DNA of 64,000 nt, from positions 62,001 through 126,000 of the forward strand of contig CABFPG010000010.1 in assembly GCA_902141825.1 (NCBI GenBank), written 5' to 3'. Both the position numbers and the translations under genes were made by a program. Position 1 is the stretch's first letter. Every line of letters starts with the position of its first letter. This stretch comes from Thalassocella blandensis. GTDB taxonomy: Bacteria > Pseudomonadota > Gammaproteobacteria > Pseudomonadales > Cellvibrionaceae. This document shows, one piece after another, positions 53,104 through 62,900 of this stretch. The notes below the pieces were generated by a model that searched no databases, was not told the DNA's origin, and saw nothing but the letters and a program-made list of their open reading frames with translations.

Positions 53104-54108
53104 TTAATAGTATTCCAGCTTGCGTGCCTTGCCCCAAAATACTCTGTATGAAAAAGCGGTATAAAGCAGAATAAATGGTACGACAACAATCACGCCGTAA
53201 AAAATAAACATTAAAGACTCTTCACTGCTTGCAGCTTGCCAGATGTCCAGTTTGCCCGGTATCACATACGGATAAAAACTGTAGGCCAGACCTTGGAAAC
53301 TCAAAAAGAAAATAGTGACAGCGCTACTGAAAGGTGACCAGCAAGCAAAATCATTAGCATGGGGAAAGTGTGCGAGGTAACGATCCACATAAATAAATAA
53401 GCCGGCACATAAAAGTGGTATGGGGAATAAAACAAAAAATTGCGGAAAGGTAAACCACCGATCAGAGACGTTTTCGCTGACCAGGGGATTAACTGCCGAC
53501 ACCAGGAAAATGCCCAAAGCTGTTAACCAGGCTGCAATACGCGTTAGTCGTGCTGCGGTTATTTGTAGCTCGCCCTGCGTTTTCATTACCAGCCAGCCGC
53601 CGCCAACAAACGCATAAGCCGCCGTGACACATAAGGCGCTGATAATAGAAAAAATAACACTGCCAGTATCGTGCTGGAAGCCCATCACATACTGCCCGAG
53701 CATATATCCTTGAGATAAGGCCATAAGAAGTGAACCGAATTTAAAGCTTCGGTCCCACAGTGGACGATGTCCTGTGGTGGCCTTGGTTCGAAAATCGAAG
53801 GCCACACCACGCAATATAATACCGAGCAGCATGAGAGTCGCAGGAATGTACAGCTCTGCCAGAATGAAATTGTAGGCATCCGGAAAGGCAATTAATAGTA
53901 TCCCCACGGCCAATACTAACCAGGTTTCATTGGCATCCCAAAATGGCCCAATGGAGGCGATCATAATATCGCGTTGCTGTTGTTTGTCTTCTTTTAACGG
54001 TAGCAGTATTCCAACGCCGAGATCGTAACCATCAAGAATGGCGTAGATGAATAGTGCCAAGCCCATGAGGCAGATAAATACAACCGGTAACCAGTGTGAT
54101 GCTTCCAT
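53104..54108 (-). CDS. Cytochrome bd-type quinol oxidase subunit II (CioB/CydB)
   Basis: A 334-residue membrane protein with about eight helices. It begins with FICLMGLALFIYAILDGYDL and has PFWDANETWLVLAVG, LILRG-type IILRGVAFDFR and FPQFFVLFPIP. Partner of the subunit I encoded directly upstream (12 bp apart). Cytochrome bd oxidases reduce oxygen to water using ubiquinol; CioAB-like versions are relatively cyanide-insensitive and are made under low oxygen or stress. No short CydX-like third subunit gene was recognised after it. Confidence 0.9.
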   Translation of the reverse strand: MEASHWLPVVFICLMGLALFIYAILDGYDLGVGILLPLKEDKQQQRDIMIASIGPFWDANETWLVLAVGILLIAFPDAYNFILAELYIPATLMLLGIILRGVAFDFRTKATTGHRPLWDRSFKFGSLLMALSQGYMLGQYVMGFQHDTGSVIFSIISALCVTAAYAFVGGGWLVMKTQGELQITAARLTRIAAWLTALGIFLVSAVNPLVSENVSDRWFTFPQFFVLFPIPLLCAGLFIYVDRYLAHFPHANDFACWSPFSSAVTIFFLSFQGLAYSFYPYVIPGKLDIWQAASSEESLMFIFYGVIVVVPFILLYTAFSYRVFWGKARKLEYY

Positions 54109-54120
54109 TATTTGCCTCCT

Positions 54121-55554
54121 TTATTCTGCGCTAACAACAGGTTGTGGTCCCTGTTTGTCTGAATCTTTAATAACGGATGATTCTGTTTCATATTCCTCAA
54201 CTTCTACAGATTTTCTTGCCATATAAAACAGCGTGTGAATGTAAGCGATAAGCAGTACGCAATAAGTAATGAGATAAAAGGCTAGAGACAGCATGACATT
54301 TTGCTGCGCAACGTGTGTAACGGCATCGGCTGTTCTTAAAACGCCATAAACCAGGTAGGGCTGTCTGCCTATTTCTGTGACGTACCAGCCAGCTAAGGTC
54401 GCCAGCCAGCCGGAAAAAGTGAACCACACCAGAATTTTCATCAAAGGCGTGGGAAGTTTTTTCTTTCTCAATTTCAAAAATGATGCAAACCAGGACAGCG
54501 CAAGCATTGCCAGGCCAAGTCCCACCATAATTCTAAAACTCCAGAATACCGGTGCGACGCGTGGGTGCTCGCCTTTGAACTCATTTAAGCCGCGAATCTC
54601 GCCATCTACTTCATGCGTAAGAATGATACTCGCCATATTGGGAATAGCCAGGGCAAAATCGTTGCTTCGCGTTTCCTCGTTCGGTAAAGCAAATAGCAGC
54701 ATGGGTGCCCCTTTTTCTGTTTCCCAAACCCCTTCCATTGCGGCAACTTTTTGAGGTTGGTGCTCAAACGTATTGAGTCCGTGCAAGTCTCCCACAAAAA
54801 TTTGTAGCGGAATTAATAGCGCTGCGGCAAAAACAGAAATTTTCAAAGTTAATCGCGGTGCTTTTTTCGGGTCTCCCTGTAGTATGCGATATGCCGATAT
54901 CCCGGCAATCAGAAAAGATGCGGTTAAACCGGAGGCGAGTAAAACATGCACGAACCGATAGGGCATGGATGGGTTAAAAATAATTGCGCTCCAGTCAACG
55001 GCATGGGCCACACCGTCCCGCATTTCGAAGCCAGCGGGTGTATGCATCCAGGAATTCAATGCGATAATCCAGAACGCTGAAAGAGTTGTACCCAATGCAA
55101 CAATGAGTGTTGCGAGCGTATGAACCCAATTGGGCACGCGCTGAAAACCAAATAGCATGATACCGAGAAACGTGGCTTCCAGGAAAAATGCCGTTAATAC
55201 TTCATAGCCAAGCAGTGGTCCGGCAATATTGCCGACAGTTTCCATAAAGCCTGGCCAATTAGTGCCAAATTGAAAGGACATGGTAATGCCGCTAACGACG
55301 CCCAAGGCAAATGTCAGGGCAAAAATCTTCACCCAGAAACGATAGGCGCGCATCCATACTGGTTTGTGCGTTAAATTGAAGCGCAGTTTGAAGAAAAATA
55401 AATACCACGCAAGGGCAATGGTAATGGAGGGAAATAAAATATGAAAACTGATATTTGCCGCGAATTGAATTCGCGACAACAGGGCCGAGCTGGCAGACGA
55501 TTGCGCCGCTGCATCCAGTCCGGTATTTACTGCTGTTAATAAAAACTCAACCAT
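54121..55554 (-). CDS. Cytochrome bd-type quinol oxidase subunit I (CioA/CydA)
   Basis: A 477-residue membrane protein. Typical subunit I signatures: RIQFAANISFHILFPSITI near the N-terminus (haem b595/d His), MPYRFVHVLLASG (haem His), FWSFRIMVG (Met ligand) and GRQPYLVYGVLRTADAV. The short quinol-binding loop points to the CioA type rather than the long-loop E. coli CydA. It is the first gene of a two-gene unit. A GbsR/MarR-type regulator lies 66 bp upstream on the same strand and may control it. Confidence 0.9.
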   Translation of the reverse strand: MVEFLLTAVNTGLDAAAQSSASSALLSRIQFAANISFHILFPSITIALAWYLFFFKLRFNLTHKPVWMRAYRFWVKIFALTFALGVVSGITMSFQFGTNWPGFMETVGNIAGPLLGYEVLTAFFLEATFLGIMLFGFQRVPNWVHTLATLIVALGTTLSAFWIIALNSWMHTPAGFEMRDGVAHAVDWSAIIFNPSMPYRFVHVLLASGLTASFLIAGISAYRILQGDPKKAPRLTLKISVFAAALLIPLQIFVGDLHGLNTFEHQPQKVAAMEGVWETEKGAPMLLFALPNEETRSNDFALAIPNMASIILTHEVDGEIRGLNEFKGEHPRVAPVFWSFRIMVGLGLAMLALSWFASFLKLRKKKLPTPLMKILVWFTFSGWLATLAGWYVTEIGRQPYLVYGVLRTADAVTHVAQQNVMLSLAFYLITYCVLLIAYIHTLFYMARKSVEVEEYETESSVIKDSDKQGPQPVVSAE

Positions 55555-55620
55555 ATGACCTCTACTTAGAGGTGCTTTGTGCCTCCACTGTTATTATTAT
55601 CTTTTTTAAAACACGCTCAA

Positions 55621-56148
55621 TTATTTAATAACATTTAAAACTTTTCCGACGCCAGAACCCAGTTTCATTAAAGTGCGTAAACTTTCGGGTTTCATGCGTT
55701 GTAATTCTTCTGTCCACTGGGAAATCATTTCCAGCAGATCATGAATTTCCTGCATTTGTTGAAGTGCGTAAGCTTCATTTTCGTTGTCGGCTTCCCGCAT
55801 TAATAAGTCGCGCAGTAAAGACAGCGTCGGATCTAGCTCGCGCTTTCGTCTTTCCTCTAAAACTTTTTTGCCCATGTCCCAGATACTGCCGTCAGCCGTA
55901 AAATATTCCTTACGATCACCGGGAACATGTTGACGCTTGATCAGCCTCCACGACAGGAGCTCTTTAATACCCATGCTCACGTTACCTCGTGAAATACTCA
56001 GGCCGTCTGCAAGGTCGTCAGCATTCAATGGGGCTTCGTTCATAACAATAAGAGCATAAATTTGCCCAACAGTTCGATTAAATCCCCAGCGAGATCCCAT
56101 TTCACCGAAATGCAGAACAAAAGACTGGGTACTTGGAGATATTTTCAT
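55621..56148 (-). CDS. GbsR/MarR-family transcriptional regulator
   Basis: A 175-residue regulator with the GbsR-type winged HTH: FGEMGSRWGFNRTVGQIYAL, MNEAPLNADDLADGLSISRG, NVSMGIKELLSWRLIKR and the wing VPGDRKEYFTA. The C-terminal half is helical and would form the dimer. It is immediately upstream of the cioAB genes on the same strand, so it probably controls them, and an inverted repeat before its own start may be its operator. The inducer is unknown. Confidence 0.83.
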   Translation of the reverse strand: MKISPSTQSFVLHFGEMGSRWGFNRTVGQIYALIVMNEAPLNADDLADGLSISRGNVSMGIKELLSWRLIKRQHVPGDRKEYFTADGSIWDMGKKVLEERRKRELDPTLSLLRDLLMREADNENEAYALQQMQEIHDLLEMISQWTEELQRMKPESLRTLMKLGSGVGKVLNVIK

Positions 56149-56168
56149 ATTGTTAGGAATTTTTGAAT

Positions 56169-56186
56169 TTTCAATAATTTCTGAAA
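56169..56186 (-). promoter_or_regulatory. Candidate operator upstream of the GbsR-like gene
   Basis: TTTCA-N8-TGAAA forms an 18-bp dyad 20 bp before the regulator start. MarR/GbsR-family proteins bind such dyads. The match is by symmetry only. Confidence 0.3.
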
Positions 56187-56419
56187 GTTTAGAATAGTGT
56201 ATTGTCTTCTGTCAAAACAATTCTTTCCAGATTTGACGGATTTTTTAGTGAGCGTGGATGGCGGCTGTAATTGAGATGGCTAATTTAGATGAGTAATTGA
56301 GATAGCTTATTGAAGGTTAATATGGTGGGGCCAGATCACACGAGAAGCACAGCGCTTCCCGTGTGCTTGTCACAGGCGTTTTTCCATTCAATCAATGCTG
56401 GGTGTTTTGTGGCTGCCGT

Positions 56420-56776
56420 TTAACCTTCGCCATCCACGGGTAAGCTGGCCACATGTTGTGGGAAATACTGAGCATATTCAGGTCCGGGAATGCCGACCAG
56501 CTCAAGATATATTTCGTCACCTTCTGGCGCGCAGATTATGCTGCCTTCAGCAAAAGGAATGGGCACACTGTCATTCAGCATGAGCAGGGCGCTCTTGTCC
56601 AGCTCGAGTAAAAAGACATTGTCATCTTCTGCCCCGCCGTTATCCATTATCCACTGGCTCAGTGCAATAGCGCTGCCCGCACCTGTCAAGGCTCCGGATG
56701 CACTGCAGTTGCTGGGGTCTCCGCTTTCTAACAAGCTGGTTCCGATGGTTTTATCTTTATAGATGAGTTTAAACAT
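56420..56776 (-). CDS. Hypothetical 118-residue protein
   Basis: No family recognised. The ATG is preceded by AAGGACAAT, supporting it as a real gene. It is acidic, begins FKLIYKDKTIGTSLLESGDP, contains a glycine-rich SASGALTGAGSAIALSQWIM and beta-strand-like VFLLELDKSALLMLN and DEIYLELVGIPGP. No signal peptide or membrane helix. It stands alone, so nothing in its surroundings points to a role. Confidence 0.6.
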   Translation of the reverse strand: MFKLIYKDKTIGTSLLESGDPSNCSASGALTGAGSAIALSQWIMDNGGAEDDNVFLLELDKSALLMLNDSVPIPFAEGSIICAPEGDEIYLELVGIPGPEYAQYFPQHVASLPVDGEG

Positions 56777-57187
56777 ACAATTGTCCTTAAGTGTGCGGAT
56801 AAAATTGAAGTTTAGGGTAATTGGTTTCGGATTGTAAGGGGTAAGCGGTTCCTGTCGGGGTAATGTGCATTTTTCACCTATGCAGTGACAGGAATGGGCA
56901 AATTGGAAGGTGATGAGTTAAAATTGAATAGGTTGAATTGGTCGCATACAACCTTTCTCGATCTTTCTCGATAGTAGTTTTCTGGATCTTACTTAATGCG
57001 AAAGCACAACAATGACCCAGCAACCCTGATAAGGTTTGATGCTATTGCAGGCAATGCGACAAGACAATGAAATGAAAGGAATCATAAAAAAATAAGAAGA
57101 CACTAATTAACATACCAATAACAACTCTAATAAATACAGCGCAGTATTCCTGTGAGCCGCGTTTGTGAAGTAGCTGGTGAAAATATT
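56777..57187. other. Intergenic region
   Basis: About 410 bp between divergently oriented genes. It contains a short CTCGATCTTTCTCGAT repeat near 56958 but no supported gene. Confidence 0.45.
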
Positions 57188-58312
57188 GTGATCCATAAAA
57201 AAATAATAAGAACGTTAAATAAAGTACTTTTCGGCATTCGGGTGGTTGGTTTCTTTTTGCCAAAGTATTTGCCAATGTATGCGTCAATGATATTGTTAAT
57301 AATATCGACAAATATTTTAGCGGCCACAGAGACTGCTTTGACCAGAACGCCTGCAGTGGATTTATCCCAGCGGAAATCTTCAGTCAAACCTGACGGTACT
57401 TCCCCCGAGACCGGCGCAAAAACAAAAGCAGTATTAACAACCCCTGCCAATCATCAGGTCGATGGTGTTGAACCCATGCACGTAACCGTCATTGGGAATA
57501 AAACCCATCGGGATGAACGCCATGCATATGAAATAGATCTGCTGCATTTAATCCTGGATAAAACGATTGAAGAATTTGGCCCATATGTCAGTGTCCCTGC
57601 GCCTACGATGGGACACTTACGTGGGCTTATGAGCTTAAGCCAAAATACTTATCCCAATTTTGTACGCACCTTTGGCTATCAGGATTCTCTGGTGGAAGAC
57701 AGGCCATTAACCCCAATTTACTATCCGGTTTATCGGGGTTTGCTGGGTTATCGTACGTGTTTTTTGTCGAAAAAAATTCAGTCTCAGTTTGCTCAGGTTA
57801 AGACGCGTGCTGAACTAATTCGTTACACTCACGGCTATGGCAATGGCTGGGGCGATATTGACATTATGCGTTTAGGGGGAATTCCTGTTGTCAGTGTATC
57901 GAGCTATGCAGGTCTGTTTAGAATGGCGGCGGAAAATCGCGTAGATTTGTTTTGTCGCGGTAGCAATGAAGTGTTTACCGAATATCAGAACAACAGTGAT
58001 ATTCCCAACCTTGCCTATGACAAATCCAAAGCATTTTACTACAGTTTTCCACATTTTTTCTTCACGCATGAGTCCAATAAAAAGCTCATCGCCCGCCTTA
58101 CTCGCGGGTTTCAAATAGCGTTGGATGACGGTTCATTGATAAAACTTTGGCACCAACATTTCGATGAATCTCTACACTTTATTCAGTTAGAAAAGCGGCA
58201 GATTTTTTATTTTAATAACCCCTTTATTAAAAATCTCAGTAACGATTACATGAATTACGTTTACTGGCCAAAAAACTTTGATAAGTCTCAGGTGCTACAA
58301 AGCGCACAGTAA
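57188..58312 (+). CDS. Periplasmic solute-binding-like (SBP_bac_3-type) protein
   Basis: A 374-residue protein. After a hydrophobic N-terminal region (SMILLIISTNILAA) and a 60-residue linker, the rest resembles the amino-acid-type solute-binding fold: YEIDLLHLILDKTIEEFGPY, GLLGYRTCFLS, FRMAAENRVDLFCRGSNEVF and a C-terminal RLTRGFQIALDDGSLIKLW. No transporter genes adjoin it, so it may be a sensor-type or orphan binding protein. GTG 57188 has GGTGA upstream, but the start is uncertain: GTG 57152 or ATG 57275 (just before the signal helix) are alternatives. Confidence 0.6.
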   Translation: MIHKKIIRTLNKVLFGIRVVGFFLPKYLPMYASMILLIISTNILAATETALTRTPAVDLSQRKSSVKPDGTSPETGAKTKAVLTTPANHQVDGVEPMHVTVIGNKTHRDERHAYEIDLLHLILDKTIEEFGPYVSVPAPTMGHLRGLMSLSQNTYPNFVRTFGYQDSLVEDRPLTPIYYPVYRGLLGYRTCFLSKKIQSQFAQVKTRAELIRYTHGYGNGWGDIDIMRLGGIPVVSVSSYAGLFRMAAENRVDLFCRGSNEVFTEYQNNSDIPNLAYDKSKAFYYSFPHFFFTHESNKKLIARLTRGFQIALDDGSLIKLWHQHFDESLHFIQLEKRQIFYFNNPFIKNLSNDYMNYVYWPKNFDKSQVLQSAQ

Positions 58313-58688
58313 CGATGATGGATAACCACAGGGATGTCATCTAAGTTTGCGTAGATCCAATGCCTAATCCCGGTTTCATTTCGGTGTGATGAAACAATTG
58401 AGGACAGTGCCCTTCTTTTGTTTTATGAGTGAAATATAGCGAGATACACGGAATGAATGAATATTGTTGGCAAAAATATATTAGCATTATATAATTTAAT
58501 AAATACTAAATTAGACTTTGATAAATTATTGTCGCTCACGTTGGCGGTTGTTTAGGCTGGTTATTTGATCTCTCTCTGTCAGAGCTTGCGGTGCGCAGCA
58601 GCAGAGTGCTGAGAATATCAACGTTGACGGCAGTAACCATTCCTTGTCTGTGGGTAGGCGGCAGTACGAACTGAGTTGACGTGAACTT
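58313..58688. other. Intergenic region
   Basis: About 375 bp with no supported gene; AT-rich near 58450-58530. The promoter of the RND genes should be here. Confidence 0.45.
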
Positions 58689-59984
58689 ATGGCTCCCGGA
58701 GGCGGAATGAGACGCAATAAGCCAGACAAGATTTCAGAGTTTACGATGCGAAATGTGCGAAATGTGCGAAATGTGCGAAATGTGCGAAATGTGCGAAATG
58801 TGCGAAATGTGCGAAATAAATGGACCGTGAAAATAAGTGGTAAATCGACAGTGAAGAAAATAGTTGATCGCGTTTCAACGCTTATTCTGTTAGCGCAATT
58901 TATAAAACCTATAGCGTGGGGTGTGGTGATATTTCTCGCTGGCTGTGAACCGGACCGGGGAGGTGAATCGAAGGAGGCAGTGCAGAGGCAAAGCGGCTTA
59001 AACACAACCGTAGTGTTTTCCCAGGATGTTCCGCGGCATGTTGAGTTTGATGGTGTGGTTGAAGCGGTGAATCAGGCGACGGTAGCCGCGCAAACCGCAG
59101 GGCGTATTATTGCCGTAAATTACGATGTGGGTGATTTCGTTCCCAAAGGTGCAGTTATTGTGCGAATTACGGATCGTGAACAGGCAGCCGGCCTGGATGC
59201 CGCTGAACATCGCGTACGGGAAGCGGCTGTACATTTAGCTGATGCGAATTCCCGGTATGAGAGAGCTAAAAGCGTTTATCAGCAACAACTTATTGCACAA
59301 GCAGAATACGATCGCGCCGAAGCAGATTTTCATGCGGCAAGGGCGCGGAAAAAAGCTGCCAGTGCTGAGTTGCTTCAGGCGAATGAAAACCTAGAGTATA
59401 CCGTGGTAGAAGCGCCTTACGCAGGAATGGTGCTGGAAAAGCATGTGCAAGCAGGAGAAGCGGTTGTACCGGGTTCGCCATTGATGACGGGCATTTCCTT
59501 AGAGCAACTTCGTGTGCAGTTTGACCTTCCGCAAATGTATGCCAAAACATTACGAGAGCAGCACGCCGTGAATATCACCGCAGAAGAAGGACTGCGGATA
59601 TTTACTAAAGATTTGCGAATTTCCCCCAGTGCCAATGCTGCGACTCATACTATAACGGTTTTCGCTACTTTGCCTGCGATGGAAAGCAATGTTTTTTTCC
59701 CAGGGGCGCTGGTAAAAGTATCGCTTGAACTCGAACTCACTCAATCACTTTTACTCGATGTGCGTGCCATAGTGAGGCGCGGGGAAGTAAGTGCTGTGTA
59801 TATACTGGATCAAGATCGTGGTTTGCAATTTCGTTACGTTCGAGTTGCAGATCACTATGATTCCCAGTTTGTTCGTGTGCTGGCGGGGCTGAATGCCGGA
59901 GATGTGGTCGTAACAAATCCTGAGCAGGCCATCTTACGGTATAAACAACAATCCAGTTTATTGAGGGTGGGTGAGCATGAATAA
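58689..59984 (+). CDS. RND-type efflux periplasmic adaptor (lipoprotein)
   Basis: A membrane fusion protein: after the lipobox FLAGCEPD, a biotinyl-lipoyl-like domain (AAQTAGRIIAVNYDVGDFVPKG), an alpha-helical hairpin (about 160-230, AAEHRVREAAVHLADANSRY) and a beta-barrel region. It would link the inner-membrane pump encoded next to an outer-membrane channel. The N-terminus is doubtful: the frame from 58689 includes seven Arg-Asn-Val units from a 9-bp repeat, which look unlike a signal peptide. GTG 58827 or a nearby GTG, giving a normal lipoprotein signal, may be the true start. The stop overlaps the pump start by 8 bp. Confidence 0.85.
   Translation: MAPGGGMRRNKPDKISEFTMRNVRNVRNVRNVRNVRNVRNVRNKWTVKISGKSTVKKIVDRVSTLILLAQFIKPIAWGVVIFLAGCEPDRGGESKEAVQRQSGLNTTVVFSQDVPRHVEFDGVVEAVNQATVAAQTAGRIIAVNYDVGDFVPKGAVIVRITDREQAAGLDAAEHRVREAAVHLADANSRYERAKSVYQQQLIAQAEYDRAEADFHAARARKKAASAELLQANENLEYTVVEAPYAGMVLEKHVQAGEAVVPGSPLMTGISLEQLRVQFDLPQMYAKTLREQHAVNITAEEGLRIFTKDLRISPSANAATHTITVFATLPAMESNVFFPGALVKVSLELELTQSLLLDVRAIVRRGEVSAVYILDQDRGLQFRYVRVADHYDSQFVRVLAGLNAGDVVVTNPEQAILRYKQQSSLLRVGEHE
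58751..58813 (+). repeat. 9-bp tandem repeat AAATGTGCG, seven copies
   Basis: Seven perfect copies of AAATGTGCG lie directly before the RND adaptor. Read in the adaptor frame they encode (Arg-Asn-Val)7. Each unit also contains ATG and GTG triplets. Because 9 is a multiple of 3, copy number changes would not disrupt the frame. Confidence 0.95.
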
Positions 59985-62900
59985 GCCTGCCGTGAACATT
60001 GGCATTTCAGGCCGAATCGCACGCTACTTTCAAGCCACTGAAATTACTCCTTTACTGGCTTTAATCGGATTCCTATTGGGTGTGCTGGCGATGCTGATTA
60101 CGCCACAAGAGGAAGAGCCTCAGATCAAAGTGACTTTTGCCAATGTGTTTATCGCCTACCCAGGTGCTTCTGCAAAAGAAGTTGAAATGACGGTGACAAC
60201 ACCGGCGGAACAGATTGCCGCTGAAATTGAAGGGGTTAAACATATCTATTCTGTGTCATCGCCTGGCTTATCTGTTTTAACCGTGAGGTTTGATGTTGGG
60301 CGCGAACGGAATGATGCCATTGTAAAACTATATAACGCGTTTTACTCGAATCAGGATATCTGGCCCACAGCACTTGGTGTCAGTCAACCTCTCATCAAAC
60401 CTATGGGGATTGATGATGTTCCCATTGTTGCCCTTACTCTGTGGAGCGAAAATCCCGAGTTTAGCGGTGATGCTTTGTTACGCGTTGCGCACACCTTGGA
60501 AACAATGTTAAACCGCATAGACGGTACACGTAATGTAGCTGTAAAAGGTGGCGTTGAACGTGTACTGCATGTGGAGGTTGATCCGGTGCGACTGTCCGGC
60601 TTCAATTTGTCATTGGCAGAAATTCGTGAGCCACTTACATCGGCAAACGTTTCATTGCCTGCGGGAACCCAAATACAAAATAACATCGCAGTAGAGCTTC
60701 AATCGGGCAGTTTTCTCTCAACGCCCGAAGATGTTTCCAATCTGGTGGTGGGGGTGTTTAATCGCAAACCCGTTTATTTACGGGATATTGCACGAGTGCG
60801 ATATAAGAATGATCGCCCTGCGCAGTATCATAGTTTTGGTGTTGGAGCGGGTAGTGGTGAAAGCTTCAATAAGCTGCCCGGTCAATATCCCGCTGTTACT
60901 ATCAGCATTGCTAAAAAGCCTGGTGAGAATGCAGTGCATGTGGCGGAATCCATCATGCAACAAATACGTGATAGTCGAGGGTTATATATTCCTGATGATG
61001 TCAATGTGACAGTCACTCGAAACTATGGGAAAACCGCAAAGGATAAAGCGCAAACCTTAATTAAAAAACTATTATTTGCCACGGTATCTGTCATCTTGCT
61101 GGTCCTGTTGACATTGGGATACAGGGAAGCTCTGGTTGTTGGGAGTGCGGTTGTGGTTACTTTAGCCGTGACACTGTTTGCATCGTGGGCCTGGGGATTT
61201 ACGTTGAATCGGGTGTCCTTATTTGCTTTGATTTTTTCTATCGGAATTTTGGTGGATGATGCCATAGTGGTGGTGGAAAATATTCATCGCCATTTAAAAA
61301 TGGGAAATAAAACGCTGGCAGAGGTTATTCCCATCGCTGTGGATGAAGTTGGTGGACCTACAATTCTCGCGACCTTCACGGTTGTGGCGGCGCTCTTGCC
61401 TATGGCCTTTGTGAGCGGGTTGATGGGACCCTATATGCTGCCCATTCCAATTAATGCCTCAACCGGTATGCTGATCTCCCTCGCGGTTGCTTTTATTTTT
61501 ACGCCCTGGCTTTATCGCAAACTATTTCAGCGTCAGAACTTGCCTTCGTTTTCGAGCATGTCTCAGACTGCCAATACGAAAACCAACGCTATATCGGAAA
61601 AGAATTCTATCCTGGTCAATTCGCACGATACGAAAAATGACTCAAAAATAGAACAGGTGTCTCAACGCTTTTTTTCTCAACTCATGGCCCCTTTACTGTC
61701 AGACGCAAAGGGTGTCAGGAATCGGTGGCTTTTACTTTTCGTTTTGATCCTTTTGATTGCTGCTTCCGTTACGCTAGTGGTGAGTAAAAATGTGATTTTG
61801 AAAATGCTGCCTTTCGATAATAAAAGCGAGTTTCAGGTGGTGGTAGATTTACCTGAAGGGACACCATTGGAGAACACCTATCATGTACTTCAGCAAATGG
61901 CAGAGTATATCGCAACGCTACCCGAGGTGACTCATTACCAGATTTACGCAGGTGGTACGGCGCCGATGAACTTTAACGGCCTCGTGCGGCAATACTATTT
62001 GCGACATGCTCCTCACCAAGGGGATATTCAAGTCAACTTGAAAGATAAAAATCATCGACATCGTCAATCTCATGAGATTGCATTGAGTGCGCGAGAGGCT
62101 TTATCGGCCATAGCACACAAGCATCAAGCCACAATCAAAATTGTCGAAGTTCCTCCTGGGCCTCCAGTGTTGGCGCCATTGGTTGCAGAAGTTTACGGTA
62201 TTGATTACGACGCTCAAAAGGCCTCGGCCAAGAAGCTTGAAATGGTATTCCGTTCTGCGCAAGACGTTGTGGATGTGGATACCAGTGTGGAATTCCCTCA
62301 ACAGAAAACCCATGCTCGCGTTGATCGAGCCAGAGCTGCGTATTTAGGAGTGTCGCAATCTGTAATTGCCAAGACAGTTCAGCTCGCATTTGCTGGAGAT
62401 GATGTGACTCATCTACACCGTGAAGATGTGAAATATCCGGTACCTGTTCGCCTTGAGTTGCGCGAAGAATTACAATCCAGCAGAGAGGTGTTGAAAAATT
62501 TAAGCGTGCGTTCAAATAGTGGGGCTTTATTGCCTCTCTCCGAAGTTATGCAAATCCATTCAGATCAGCAATCTCAAAGTATCTATCACAAAGATTTAAT
62601 GCCTATCGTTTATGTGACTGGCGATGTGGCTGGAAAGACAGATAGTCCATTATACGGCTTGTTGGATATTCGTTCTGCGCTGGCTAAAAGTTCTTTTACT
62701 CTCGCAGAGTTTTTTAATCAGATCCCCTCTAATCCATTTGAGTCTAGTTTGAAATGGGATGGTGAGTGGCAGGTCACTTTCGACACTTTTCGTGATATGG
62801 GCGCTGCCTATGCCGTCGGTTTAATATTAATTTATCTGTTAGTGGTTGCACAGTTCAGATCTTATGGTTTACCTCTGATTATCATGGCACCAATTCCTCT

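Noticed and set aside
58526-59005. 159-codon minus-strand frame through the 9-bp repeat (Phe-Arg-Thr repeats)
   Set aside because: It is the antisense reading of the 9-bp repeat and of the RND adaptor start; no ribosome site.
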